Below, piece by piece: positions 1 through 7,925 of a DNA stretch of 10,654 bases. Position 1 is the first letter of the stretch, and each line of letters begins with the position of its first letter. The notes under the pieces are model-generated. The model searched no databases. It was not told where the DNA came from and was given only the letters and a program-made list of their open reading frames with translations. A program made the position numbers and the translations under genes. The DNA is from Candidatus Zixiibacteriota bacterium (GTDB taxonomy: Bacteria; Zixibacteria; MSB-5A5; WJJR01): contig JAGVEK010000511.1 of the NCBI GenBank assembly GCA_020058315.1, positions 1-10,654 of the forward strand, written 5' to 3'.

Positions 1-1925
1 AGCCGGGCAGCGCGGAGCGGCAGCTTTTCGATGATTTTCTTGTCGCCCGCCGCAACGCCGAAGCCGCCAGCCTGTTTGCGCATGACTCCGGTCGCTACCC
101 GCTCACCGGCGTCGGCGACGTAAACACCTATGCGCTGTTTGCTGAAGCTTTCGCCCAGCTCATGGCACCAGACGGGCGGGCCGGCTTCATCGTGCCTACC
201 GGTATAGCCACCGATGACAGCACTAAGGCGTATTTCGAGTCGATTACGCGCAACGCATCGCTGGTGAGCCTCTACGACTTCGAAAACCGAGATGGGATTT
301 TTCCGGCGGTACATCGCAGCTATAAGTTCTGCCTGTTGACTCTTGGTTCAGCCTCCGCTGCTCAGTTCGTTTGCTTTGCTACAAATATTGAGCAGTTGGC
401 TGACCCACGCCGTCGTTTCGTGCTAAACGCAGAAGACATAGCGCTGTTGAGTCCGATCACCCGGACGGCCCCTGTTTTCCGAAGCTCTTTTGATAAGGGG
501 CTGACACTGAAGATTGCAAAAAATTGCGAACCATTCTTCCAGAGTTGGGATTTCAAACTGATCCAAGGGACTTTTCACAGCAGCAGCGATAGCGGCAGCT
601 TTTCGAGCCAAAGTGAGGGAAGCGGTTGGGTGCAGTTGTACGAGCCAAGAATGCTTCACCAGTTTGATCATCGTTACAACGAATATAACGAAGGCAGATG
701 GAACTCAGCTACTGAACCACAAAAGACACCATCATGGATTCCCAAATCGAGATACTTTGTTCCGAGCAAATTGCTTCTTGAGAGACTTGGGAATCAGGCG
801 GATGGCTATGCTTTAGCTTATCGGCGTGTTTCTCGGAATACCGACGAGAGAACTATGATCGCCAGTATTCTGCCAAGCAAGTGCGTCAATGAGAACGGTG
901 TCTTGGTTCTGCTCCCTAGCAAGAGTTCATATGACAATGCATTCTTGCTAGGAGTCTTGAATTCCGTAGTTGTTGATTATCAACTCCGTCAAAAGGATTG
1001 CTTCTCGCTGACTAATTCGGATGTGCGTTCCTTGTCGGTTATGGCGGGACGATCTTGTACAGAAGCAGATTTCGCTTTCATCGTCCCCCGCGTCCTCGAA
1101 CTCACCTACACCGCCAACGACCTGAGCCCCTGGGCCGAAGACCTCGGCTACGACGGCCCACCCTTCGCCTTCAACCCCGAGCGCCGCGCCGTACTGCGTG
1201 CCGAACTCGATGCCTGCTACGCTCGCCTCTACAGCCTGACCCGCGATGAACTGCGCTACATCCTCGATCCAGCCGACGTGATGGGCGCGGACTACCCGTC
1301 CGAAACCTTCCGCGTGCTCAAGAACAGCGAGATAAGGAAATTCGGCGAGTACCGAACGGCGCGGCTGGTCATGCGCGAATTCGATCGCATGGCCTTGGCC
1401 GATGCTGCGCATGAACCTTACCAAAGCCTTCTCGTTCCGCCGCCGGGGCAGCCGTCTTCGCCGCAGTATTCGTCCATCGGCGTCCTCCGCGGCGAGGACG
1501 ATGCGCGCCTGGCCGGGCTGGTGATGGCGATCATTCGGCAAGCAGGCGCATTGCCGCGCCAGCATCTGACCCTGGCACTGACGGCGGCGCATACGCCTGC
1601 GGTGAAAACCAGTCTATCGGAGCAGGCAGAGGCGGATCGCCTTGCCGCCTACTACCAATCGCACGAGGCCCTGTTTCTGCCCGCTCGTCTCGAACGGCTC
1701 CAGACTATGCTGAGTTTCTTCGAGGATGCCGGAGCCATTTGCGTCGAACAGCAGGGGGCGTGGATCGCGGCGGTTCCGAATGCCACCCTTCCAGCCGGCT
1801 TGATCGTTGAGCAGGGCACCGAGGAGATTGCTGACATTCTGCTACGCGCTGTCCGTGCCAGCCTTGAACGGCAAGTGGCCGATGCGCCGGACGCCACCTC
1901 GCAACCGTCGACGAAGCGGGCATAG
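1..1925 (+). CDS. Eco57I/type IIG-like adenine-specific DNA methyltransferase, 5'-truncated by window edge
   Basis: The frame is open from base 3 to the TAG at 1923-1925, giving about 640 visible residues. A Met codon at 162 is internal, because similar-family sequence precedes it. After the missing catalytic motif, the part encoding VGDVNTYALFAEAF (about 111-152) and then GRAGFIVPTGIATDDSTK (about 177-230) is the typical post-NPPY/W segment of Eco57I-class N6-adenine methyltransferases. Bases about 330-1050 look like a target-recognition region and end in LNSVVVDYQLRQK (957-995), a hallmark near the end of such domains. A conserved tail follows at about 1245-1392 (DELRYILDP, YPSETFRVLK, FGEYRTARLV). 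A further extension of about 175 residues has no domain I recognise. The enzyme should methylate adenine in a specific DNA site; whether it also cuts, as type IIG enzymes do, depends on the unseen N-terminus. BREX PglX-like or DISARM-type methylase are alternatives. It is followed 13 bp later by the ATPase gene. Confidence 0.85.
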   Translation, partial: PGSAERQLFDDFLVARRNAEAASLFAHDSGRYPLTGVGDVNTYALFAEAFAQLMAPDGRAGFIVPTGIATDDSTKAYFESITRNASLVSLYDFENRDGIFPAVHRSYKFCLLTLGSASAAQFVCFATNIEQLADPRRRFVLNAEDIALLSPITRTAPVFRSSFDKGLTLKIAKNCEPFFQSWDFKLIQGTFHSSSDSGSFSSQSEGSGWVQLYEPRMLHQFDHRYNEYNEGRWNSATEPQKTPSWIPKSRYFVPSKLLLERLGNQADGYALAYRRVSRNTDERTMIASILPSKCVNENGVLVLLPSKSSYDNAFLLGVLNSVVVDYQLRQKDCFSLTNSDVRSLSVMAGRSCTEADFAFIVPRVLELTYTANDLSPWAEDLGYDGPPFAFNPERRAVLRAELDACYARLYSLTRDELRYILDPADVMGADYPSETFRVLKNSEIRKFGEYRTARLVMREFDRMALADAAHEPYQSLLVPPPGQPSSPQYSSIGVLRGEDDARLAGLVMAIIRQAGALPRQHLTLALTAAHTPAVKTSLSEQAEADRLAAYYQSHEALFLPARLERLQTMLSFFEDAGAICVEQQGAWIAAVPNATLPAGLIVEQGTEEIADILLRAVRASLERQVADAPDATSQPSTKRA

Positions 1926-1938
1926 GCGCCGGCCAGCC

Positions 1939-3948
1939 ATGGATGACTTGATCAAGCGCCTAGCGACAGAGACGACGGCACCCCGTCTCTGGATCGAGCG
2001 CCTGGCGATCTTCAGCGAGCCGGGTGCCGAACATTGCATCCGGCCGATCACGTTTCGGCGCGGCATCAACATCGTCTGGGCGCGCGAGCCGGATGACAAC
2101 AGCGCTTATGCGGGCGTTCATGCGGCGGGGCATGGGGTCGGCAAGACTTCGCTGTGTCTGCTGCTGCGCTACTGCCTGGGCGACAGTGGCAAGGCGATCG
2201 ATGAGCTGCGGGATGAGGTGCTCGATGAGTATCCACAAGGCGGTGTCGGCGCCGTCGTGCATGTCGGCAGCGACGTCTTCGCGGTATTCCGCTTCTTCAA
2301 TCCGCACCGTGAAGGTTTCGCGTCTCCCGGCGACGATCTGGATGCCCTCCTGACCGATGGCGGGACGCAATCCTTCAAGGATTTCGAGGCGCATCTTTCC
2401 GCAGCGATGCTGTCGCGCGTTTCGCCGCGAACTATCCCGGAAACCGGACAGGCCATCCTATGGCGGCATGTGCTGGCGTGGATGGCGCGCGATCAGGGTG
2501 GGCGCTTCAAGAGTTTTTTCAGTTGGCGCGAAGGTGAAGGTACGGGCTTGCAGCGGCCACGGCAAGACCCGCCCATCGTAATGCGCGCTGTGCTGGGCTT
2601 GCTGGATCAAGACGAATCGCAATTGATGATGCGTTTGCGTTCCCTGGAGATCGAACTGGGAACAGCGGAGGAGGCCACGGCTGGCCTCAGGCAGGAGCCA
2701 AGCCTGATCCGGGGCCGCATCGAGTCCGAACTTCGCGCATGGCTTCGAGTTCCCGCCGATTTGCCGATGCGTTCCGATGACCTGTTCAAGGATTCCGTCG
2801 AGACCGCGATTCGTGGCGCGAAGACAGCAACGGAGGCAAAGCTGGCCCGCCTGGATGGCGAGGACGAAGTGCTGACAAATCAGGTGTTTGATCTTCGCGT
2901 CGAGCATCAGCAGCGGAAGCATGAATACGATCTGGCGGACGCTGATTTTGAGATGGCGGAGGCGGCGCGGCGCAATGACGAAGATGCCTACCGTCAACTT
3001 GCTGAGAAGCGGGAAAAACTGAAAGCCCTGGTGGGCTCCTGCGAACACGGCCGCGTCGAATTTCAGAAATGCACCTATATCCAGGATGAGATTCAGGCTT
3101 TTAGCTTTGCCGATGGTCGCGATCTGAATGCGCTGGCAAAAGTCGGCGCTGACTGGACGGCGCGCGCGGCGCAGGCGCTGGAGCGTCGGACCTTGGCCGA
3201 CAAGCCCCTGCAATTGGCGAAGCAACGGGTCGATGCCAAGGCTCGGGAAGCTAAGGCACTGCGAATAAAGCGAGACACCGCCGCGCTCGAACTTGATCGC
3301 GGGCAGCGCTTGCTGGCCGAACTCGAACGGTGGGAGCTTGCGTCCGGGTCGCCCGAGGCCGCAAAGCAGATCGAACAGTCCGTCTCGCGGTGCGCTGAAA
3401 TCGCGCAGAACATCGATGCGGCCCGAGTGCGGCTTGCAACGCTCCAGCATGAGAGATCAAGTCGTGAGCAATCCCTGAGCGGACTCACCGACCTGTTCGC
3501 GCGCGCGCTGCTGTCCAACGAGGCCTTTGGCACCCTGGAAGTGCGCGATGAAACCCGCCCGTTCCGCCTTTCGCTGCGCGGCGGGGAGGCCTTTCGCGTA
3601 CTGGAAATCCTGCTGGGCGACGTGGTGTGCCTGCTCGATGCCAGCGACCCGGCCAGCGCATTCCCCGGCCTGTTGATCCACGATTGCCCACGAGAAGCCG
3701 ACATGGGGCCGCGCCCATACCGGGATTTCCTCCACCTGGTCGAGCGCATCGAACGCGAGGCCTACGGCGATTCGGCACCGTTCCAGTACATCGTCACCAC
3801 CACTACGCCACCGCCTGAGTCGCTTCAGCAGAAGCCTTTCCTGAGTCTGACCCTCGATCCCAGCCACGATGAGGGGCTGCTGTTCGGGCGGCGATTCAAA
3901 ACGCAGGTGCAGAGCGGATTTGCTCGGCAAGCAGAAGATCAAACATGA
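1939..3948 (+). CDS. SMC/Rad50-like coiled-coil ATPase of a defence cluster
   Basis: The protein has 669 residues. The chosen ATG (1939) lies 13 bp after the methyltransferase stop and gives an N-terminus that leads straight into the ATPase fold (PRLWIERLAIFSE). The open frame also extends upstream to 1807, but that would be an Arg/Pro-rich shadow of the methyltransferase. No clear Shine-Dalgarno is visible, so translational coupling is likely. Residues 64-71 (GHGVGKTS) are the P-loop. Residues about 225-515 are rich in Glu, Lys, Arg, Ala and Leu and look like two coiled-coil arms around a Cys/His cluster (C368, H370, C378). Residues 544-553 (LSLRGGEAFR) resemble an ABC signature. Residues 578-586 (LLIHDCPRE) sit where Walker B belongs, with His-Asp in place of the usual Asp-Glu. 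This pattern recalls the SMC-like ATPases of multi-component defence systems, including DUF2326-type proteins, though I cannot assign a family. A cytoplasmic nucleic-acid or phage-structure sensor is inferred. Confidence 0.82.
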   Translation: MDDLIKRLATETTAPRLWIERLAIFSEPGAEHCIRPITFRRGINIVWAREPDDNSAYAGVHAAGHGVGKTSLCLLLRYCLGDSGKAIDELRDEVLDEYPQGGVGAVVHVGSDVFAVFRFFNPHREGFASPGDDLDALLTDGGTQSFKDFEAHLSAAMLSRVSPRTIPETGQAILWRHVLAWMARDQGGRFKSFFSWREGEGTGLQRPRQDPPIVMRAVLGLLDQDESQLMMRLRSLEIELGTAEEATAGLRQEPSLIRGRIESELRAWLRVPADLPMRSDDLFKDSVETAIRGAKTATEAKLARLDGEDEVLTNQVFDLRVEHQQRKHEYDLADADFEMAEAARRNDEDAYRQLAEKREKLKALVGSCEHGRVEFQKCTYIQDEIQAFSFADGRDLNALAKVGADWTARAAQALERRTLADKPLQLAKQRVDAKAREAKALRIKRDTAALELDRGQRLLAELERWELASGSPEAAKQIEQSVSRCAEIAQNIDAARVRLATLQHERSSREQSLSGLTDLFARALLSNEAFGTLEVRDETRPFRLSLRGGEAFRVLEILLGDVVCLLDASDPASAFPGLLIHDCPREADMGPRPYRDFLHLVERIEREAYGDSAPFQYIVTTTTPPPESLQQKPFLSLTLDPSHDEGLLFGRRFKTQVQSGFARQAEDQT

Positions 3949-6900
3949 CTCTCATTCAAGCGAAATACCAGCAGCTGGCCCCACGAGGAGACTTCCTGAA
4001 AGATGTAGTCATCCTCGCGCAAGCGTGGAAGAAAACCCACACGGCCATTCGGCGACATAACTGGTATGCCGACATGTTGGAGCTCGACTGCTCGACGGTC
4101 GATCTTCAGCAGAAGCTTGTTGAATGGGCTGCTGCCGTGGGAAACGAGGTTTTTAAGCCCGAACCGATGTTGTTGGTTCCGGCACCCAAGAACACCAGAT
4201 GGGACTTCCCGGAGCCCCCAGCGCCGAAGCCCTTGAGTATCGAGCAACTGTTGGATGTGGACATCGACAGCCTGCCTGATGTGGATGGCGACGAGAGCTT
4301 TGAAGCGTGGGGCGTAGCGGAAACTCCTTCGAGCGATGGAAAGATGAAGCGGGAGCAGAAGCTTCGGCCACTTGCGCATCTTTCCATCCGGGACCAGACC
4401 TTGGCCACGGCTGTCATGCTCTGTCTTGCGGATGCCGTGGAATCGGCCCAGGGCGATACTTCAGAGCGAGACGGCCTGAAGGCGCAAAAGGCAGGCGTTT
4501 TCAGCTACGGCAACCGTTTGCATTGTCGATGGGATGCGACCACCAGCCCCAGCCCGAGAGCGCATTTCGGCTGGGGAAATTCACGTATCTATAGCCAGTA
4601 CTTTCAGGACTACCGCATGTTCCTGGCTCGTCCGCGCGGCGTTTGCGCCGAACTGTCGTCGCGAGTTCCTGCGGGCCGTGAGCTATATGTGGTTTCGCTG
4701 GATATCAAGTCATTCTTCGACTGTGTGGATCGTAAAGCGCTCATGGGGCAACTGAAGCTGCTCTATGGCGCGTTCGCGGCGAGCTTCAGTCTGCCGGAGC
4801 AGTGTCAAGCGGATGATCAATTCTGGAAGATGGCAGACCGAATATTTGACTGGAAATGGGATCCAGATGATCAACGCCACGCGCCAAAATTTACCGCCGA
4901 CGAAGTCTTGCCGGTAGGTTTGCCCCAAGGCTTGATTGCATCGGGCTTCTTCGCCAATGCTTACATGGTCGGATTTGACCGCCTTTTAAGCAGCAAGATC
5001 AATGCAGATGATTCCACCGGCGAATTTGTCATAAAGGACTACTGCCGATATGTCGACGACATCAGGCTGGTCGTTGAGGCACGATGGCAGGAAGACACCG
5101 GGCAACTGGAGAGCAGGGTCAAGGAATTGGTGTCGGACGTTTTGAAGAAGCACTGCGATTCGATGGGCGCTTCATCATCGCTGTTGTTGAATGGCGACAA
5201 GACGGCTGCTACCCCTTACAGATCCATTTCAGCCCAGAATAACTTGTCAGCCTTGATGGAGTTGCTACAGGAAGCGATCAGTGGAACTTTCGACCATGAT
5301 TCACTGACGCAGGCGGCCGGTGGACTTGACGGACTGCTGTGGATGTCGGAGCAACTGGAAGATCCGCTGGATCGCAAGGCCTCGCGACTGGAATTGGCCA
5401 ACATTGCGGTGCCGAATACGGATGTGCGCGATGACACGGTAAAGCGGTTCGTGGCAACGCGCATTGCATCAGCCCTTCGCATGCGATTGGCCATGACCGA
5501 TACCGAGGGCTCTCCAGAGGATGAGATATCGGTCAATGCGGAAATCAATGCGGGTGCTGCGCTAAGGCATGAGTTTGAGGCAACCGCACGAAAACTAATC
5601 AAGTGCTGGGCGAATAATCCAGCTCTGGCGCTGTTGCTTAGAGTCGGTCTGGATCTGTTTCCACATCCGAGGTTATTGGGCCCGGTATTGGATGCCCTGC
5701 AAAGCAAGCTCTTTTCGGTCCCCCGCGTGGACGATGAAATAGCGCAGCGCGAATTGCTGGTTGCCGAATACGTGTCAGCGGATTTGCTGCGTGCGGGAGC
5801 AACGGAAACCGGGTTTCGAGAAGAGGCCGAGTATCCGGATTCCACGGATATTGCGAAATACCGCCAGGATCTTGCCGCGTTCGCCCGAAGAGTCCTGTTG
5901 CAGAGGGATCGATCACCTTGGTATCTCAAGCAACAGGCGCTTCTGTTTCTTGCCTCCGTCGCCGATCATTCGGCGGCAGCGACATCAGCAGGAAACCTGG
6001 CGGGCTATCGGGTGCTGCATCAGGCAATGCTCTATTCGCCTTTCCAGGGAGTTGACCTGGAGAAGGCGTTGCCGCTCGCGTTGGTTGGCCAGCAACTGGC
6101 ACCGGCCCCTGACCGGTTCGCGGCTTGGCTGGTTGAGTGCCTGAGATCAACCAAAGACGCAGAAGTTGCCAGGCGGTGTGTACTGACGGTAGCCCTCAAT
6201 CGGCCTGATCTGCTGCAGGTTGCTCTCAAAACTCGGGCTGGAAGATTGGCGAGATGGAAACAGCATGTGCCGGCGTCCCTGAAAATCCTTCGCTCCAACG
6301 TATCCAAAAAAACAATCCGATTGGGCAAGGACAGTTCCCTGCCATTGCATCGGTTGATTTCGGGACAGTTCAACGATTTCGCCCAAGAGAACGCGTTGCT
6401 AGCGCTGGCGAAGGCTTTGTTGGAACACCCAGACAGCGAGAAGGAACTCGGCGCCGGCCTTCATGTTGGAGAAATTGAGCTTTTCTGTAGGGACTGGTCC
6501 CGGATTCAGGCATTGCCGGAAGACGAAGCGGATTTTCTCACCGTCAAATTTGAACGCGGCCATGAGGTCGATCCGCTGTATGAGACTCCCCCCTGGGTTC
6601 AGGGGGATGCAGCGTGGCTATATGGTTTGGGAAGAATTCTTCGTGCATGTATCACGGGTGAGTTTGACTTCACAGCCGGTCGATATCTTGCGACGGAGGA
6701 TCCGTCGCGATATTTCGGTCTGCGGTCCACCTGGTTTAAGCGACGGTTCGGGTTGTTGAATACCGGCCGTGGTTTATTGGATGAGCCTGGACCGATTTCC
6801 CCGTGGCTTTCGACCTTTTTGTCGGCGCTGCTGCAGTGGCCCGGTACCGAAATCAGAGGCGGAAATGCGGCGAGATTTGTCAATGCGAAGACCCGAGTTG

Positions 6901-7907
6901 AGATTCTTGAGTTGATTCAAGAACGCATCATCGTGCAGCGAGCGCTCTATGGGGGCCAGTCTGGCACGCCAATGTACATCGTGCCAACCCAGGAGGATCA
7001 GCCGCTGGTGGCGAGGCCGATGCGCATCGCCGTTGTCCAGCCAATGCTTCCGCGCCGGGATCAGTTCAACGACAAAGAACCTGGCCGCTGGTCAAAAAAG
7101 TTAATGGCACAGCACCGGCGTCATTTGGCCGAAGTGTGCCGACTGACCCACCAAAAACTCAAGACCTGGGCGACCGCCAAGGATCTCCGAAAGGAAGGCG
7201 ACCGCAATCGCGAGCCATTGGTCGACTTGATCTTGTTCCCAGAACTTTCTGTTCATCCTGAGCACGTTTCGCACCTCCGAGTCCTTTCAGACAAAGTGAA
7301 GGCTTCGATTTTCGCTGGCCTGACATTCATCGATTCGCCCAAGCATTCGGCCCCAATAAACCAGGGCCTGTGGCTGATTCGGACCGAAAATCCGGGCGGT
7401 GGGAGAACGTTTCAATACGCCTGGCAGGGCAAGAAACATCCGACGGCGCTTGAGGAAAAGATGGGAGTAAAGGGATACCGGCCACACCAGGTATTGGTGG
7501 AGTTTCCGATAGGCGAAGGTACGCCGACGCGTGTGTCGGCTGCCATTTGTTACGACGCTACAGACTTGGCGCTCGTGGCAGATTTGCGGGACCGGTCCGA
7601 CATGTTCTTGGTGGCAGCGCTCAATCAGGACGTCCAGACGTTCGACAACATGGTTGCCGCACTTCACTTTCACATGTATCAGCCAGTGATACTGGCAAAC
7701 ATGGGCGAATTCGGAGGATCGACTGCTCAGGCGCCGCTGCCCAAGCATGAGCGGCTCATCGCGCATGTGCATGGCAGCAACCAGGTTGCGGTCAGCGTAT
7801 TCGAGATTGATCCGAGTCCGTTCAAGTCAACCGCGAAACCTAAGCCCACTCGAGAACTGAAGACACCACCTGCTGGATACAAAGGCAGGCCGGCAAGTAG
7901 GGTGTAA
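3945..7907 (+). CDS. Class 1 UG/Abi reverse transcriptase fused to nitrilase (DRT type 1-like)
   Basis: The 1320-residue protein starts at an ATG overlapping the ATPase stop (ATGA, 3945-3948); only a weak purine run precedes it, so coupled translation is likely. Residues 1 to about 245 form an N-terminal region including RRHNWYADMLELD. RT motifs follow: motif A LDIKSFFD (metal-binding D253), motif B LPQG (326-329) and motif C YVDD (369-372). Residues about 430-1020 are helix-rich without an enzyme motif and may be the HEAT-like alpha-repeat domain known in UG/Abi RTs. A C-N hydrolase domain starts near 1026 (MRIAVVQPMLP). Its expected Glu-Lys-Cys triad can be placed at E1100 (LFPELS), K1163 or K1164 (QGKKHP) and C1202 (AAICYD). 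Class 1 UG RTs with this fusion give phage resistance in known examples; substrate and product of both activities are unknown here. I cannot assign the UG subgroup. Base composition is lower in GC than the ATPase gene in several stretches. There are no transmembrane segments or signal peptide. Confidence 0.93.
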   Translation: MTLIQAKYQQLAPRGDFLKDVVILAQAWKKTHTAIRRHNWYADMLELDCSTVDLQQKLVEWAAAVGNEVFKPEPMLLVPAPKNTRWDFPEPPAPKPLSIEQLLDVDIDSLPDVDGDESFEAWGVAETPSSDGKMKREQKLRPLAHLSIRDQTLATAVMLCLADAVESAQGDTSERDGLKAQKAGVFSYGNRLHCRWDATTSPSPRAHFGWGNSRIYSQYFQDYRMFLARPRGVCAELSSRVPAGRELYVVSLDIKSFFDCVDRKALMGQLKLLYGAFAASFSLPEQCQADDQFWKMADRIFDWKWDPDDQRHAPKFTADEVLPVGLPQGLIASGFFANAYMVGFDRLLSSKINADDSTGEFVIKDYCRYVDDIRLVVEARWQEDTGQLESRVKELVSDVLKKHCDSMGASSSLLLNGDKTAATPYRSISAQNNLSALMELLQEAISGTFDHDSLTQAAGGLDGLLWMSEQLEDPLDRKASRLELANIAVPNTDVRDDTVKRFVATRIASALRMRLAMTDTEGSPEDEISVNAEINAGAALRHEFEATARKLIKCWANNPALALLLRVGLDLFPHPRLLGPVLDALQSKLFSVPRVDDEIAQRELLVAEYVSADLLRAGATETGFREEAEYPDSTDIAKYRQDLAAFARRVLLQRDRSPWYLKQQALLFLASVADHSAAATSAGNLAGYRVLHQAMLYSPFQGVDLEKALPLALVGQQLAPAPDRFAAWLVECLRSTKDAEVARRCVLTVALNRPDLLQVALKTRAGRLARWKQHVPASLKILRSNVSKKTIRLGKDSSLPLHRLISGQFNDFAQENALLALAKALLEHPDSEKELGAGLHVGEIELFCRDWSRIQALPEDEADFLTVKFERGHEVDPLYETPPWVQGDAAWLYGLGRILRACITGEFDFTAGRYLATEDPSRYFGLRSTWFKRRFGLLNTGRGLLDEPGPISPWLSTFLSALLQWPGTEIRGGNAARFVNAKTRVEILELIQERIIVQRALYGGQSGTPMYIVPTQEDQPLVARPMRIAVVQPMLPRRDQFNDKEPGRWSKKLMAQHRRHLAEVCRLTHQKLKTWATAKDLRKEGDRNREPLVDLILFPELSVHPEHVSHLRVLSDKVKASIFAGLTFIDSPKHSAPINQGLWLIRTENPGGGRTFQYAWQGKKHPTALEEKMGVKGYRPHQVLVEFPIGEGTPTRVSAAICYDATDLALVADLRDRSDMFLVAALNQDVQTFDNMVAALHFHMYQPVILANMGEFGGSTAQAPLPKHERLIAHVHGSNQVAVSVFEIDPSPFKSTAKPKPTRELKTPPAGYKGRPASRV

Positions 7908-7912
7908 CGCAA

Positions 7913-7917
7913 GAGGA
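7913..7917 (+). promoter_or_regulatory. Ribosome binding site for the AlbA_2/ATPase gene
   Basis: GAGGA lies 8 bases before the ATG at 7926, the best Shine-Dalgarno match at any gene start in the window. It decides the start in favour of 7926 over the adjacent TTG at 7923 and the later in-frame ATG at 7944. It suggests this gene is translated independently of the RT gene, unlike the coupled starts at 3945 and 9770. Confidence 0.7.
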
Positions 7918-7925
7918 ATTTATTG

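Noticed and set aside
1481..1500. Inverted repeat CGTCCTC / GAGGACG with 6-base loop
   Set aside because: It is inside the methyltransferase frame, encoding an ordinary Gly-Glu-Asp stretch; no second copy was seen in the window.
948..1592. 214-codon open frame on the minus strand
   Set aside because: It is antisense to the conserved tail of the methyltransferase; Arg/Glu/Ala-rich shadow translation.
1807..1938. 44-residue upstream extension of the ATPase reading frame
   Set aside because: It overlaps the methyltransferase by more than 100 bases and is Arg/Pro-rich like a frame shadow; the ATPase fold starts right after the ATG at 1939.
2458..3450. 330-codon open frame on the minus strand
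   Set aside because: It lies opposite the ATPase coding sequence, has no recognisable domain, and is expected from GC-rich codon use.
6589..6606. Perfect 7-bp GC-rich hairpin (CCCCCTG, 4-base loop, CAGGGGG)
   Set aside because: It lies in the middle of the RT-nitrilase coding frame with no T-run after it, so it is not a terminator; a single chance hairpin is likely in this much GC-rich DNA.
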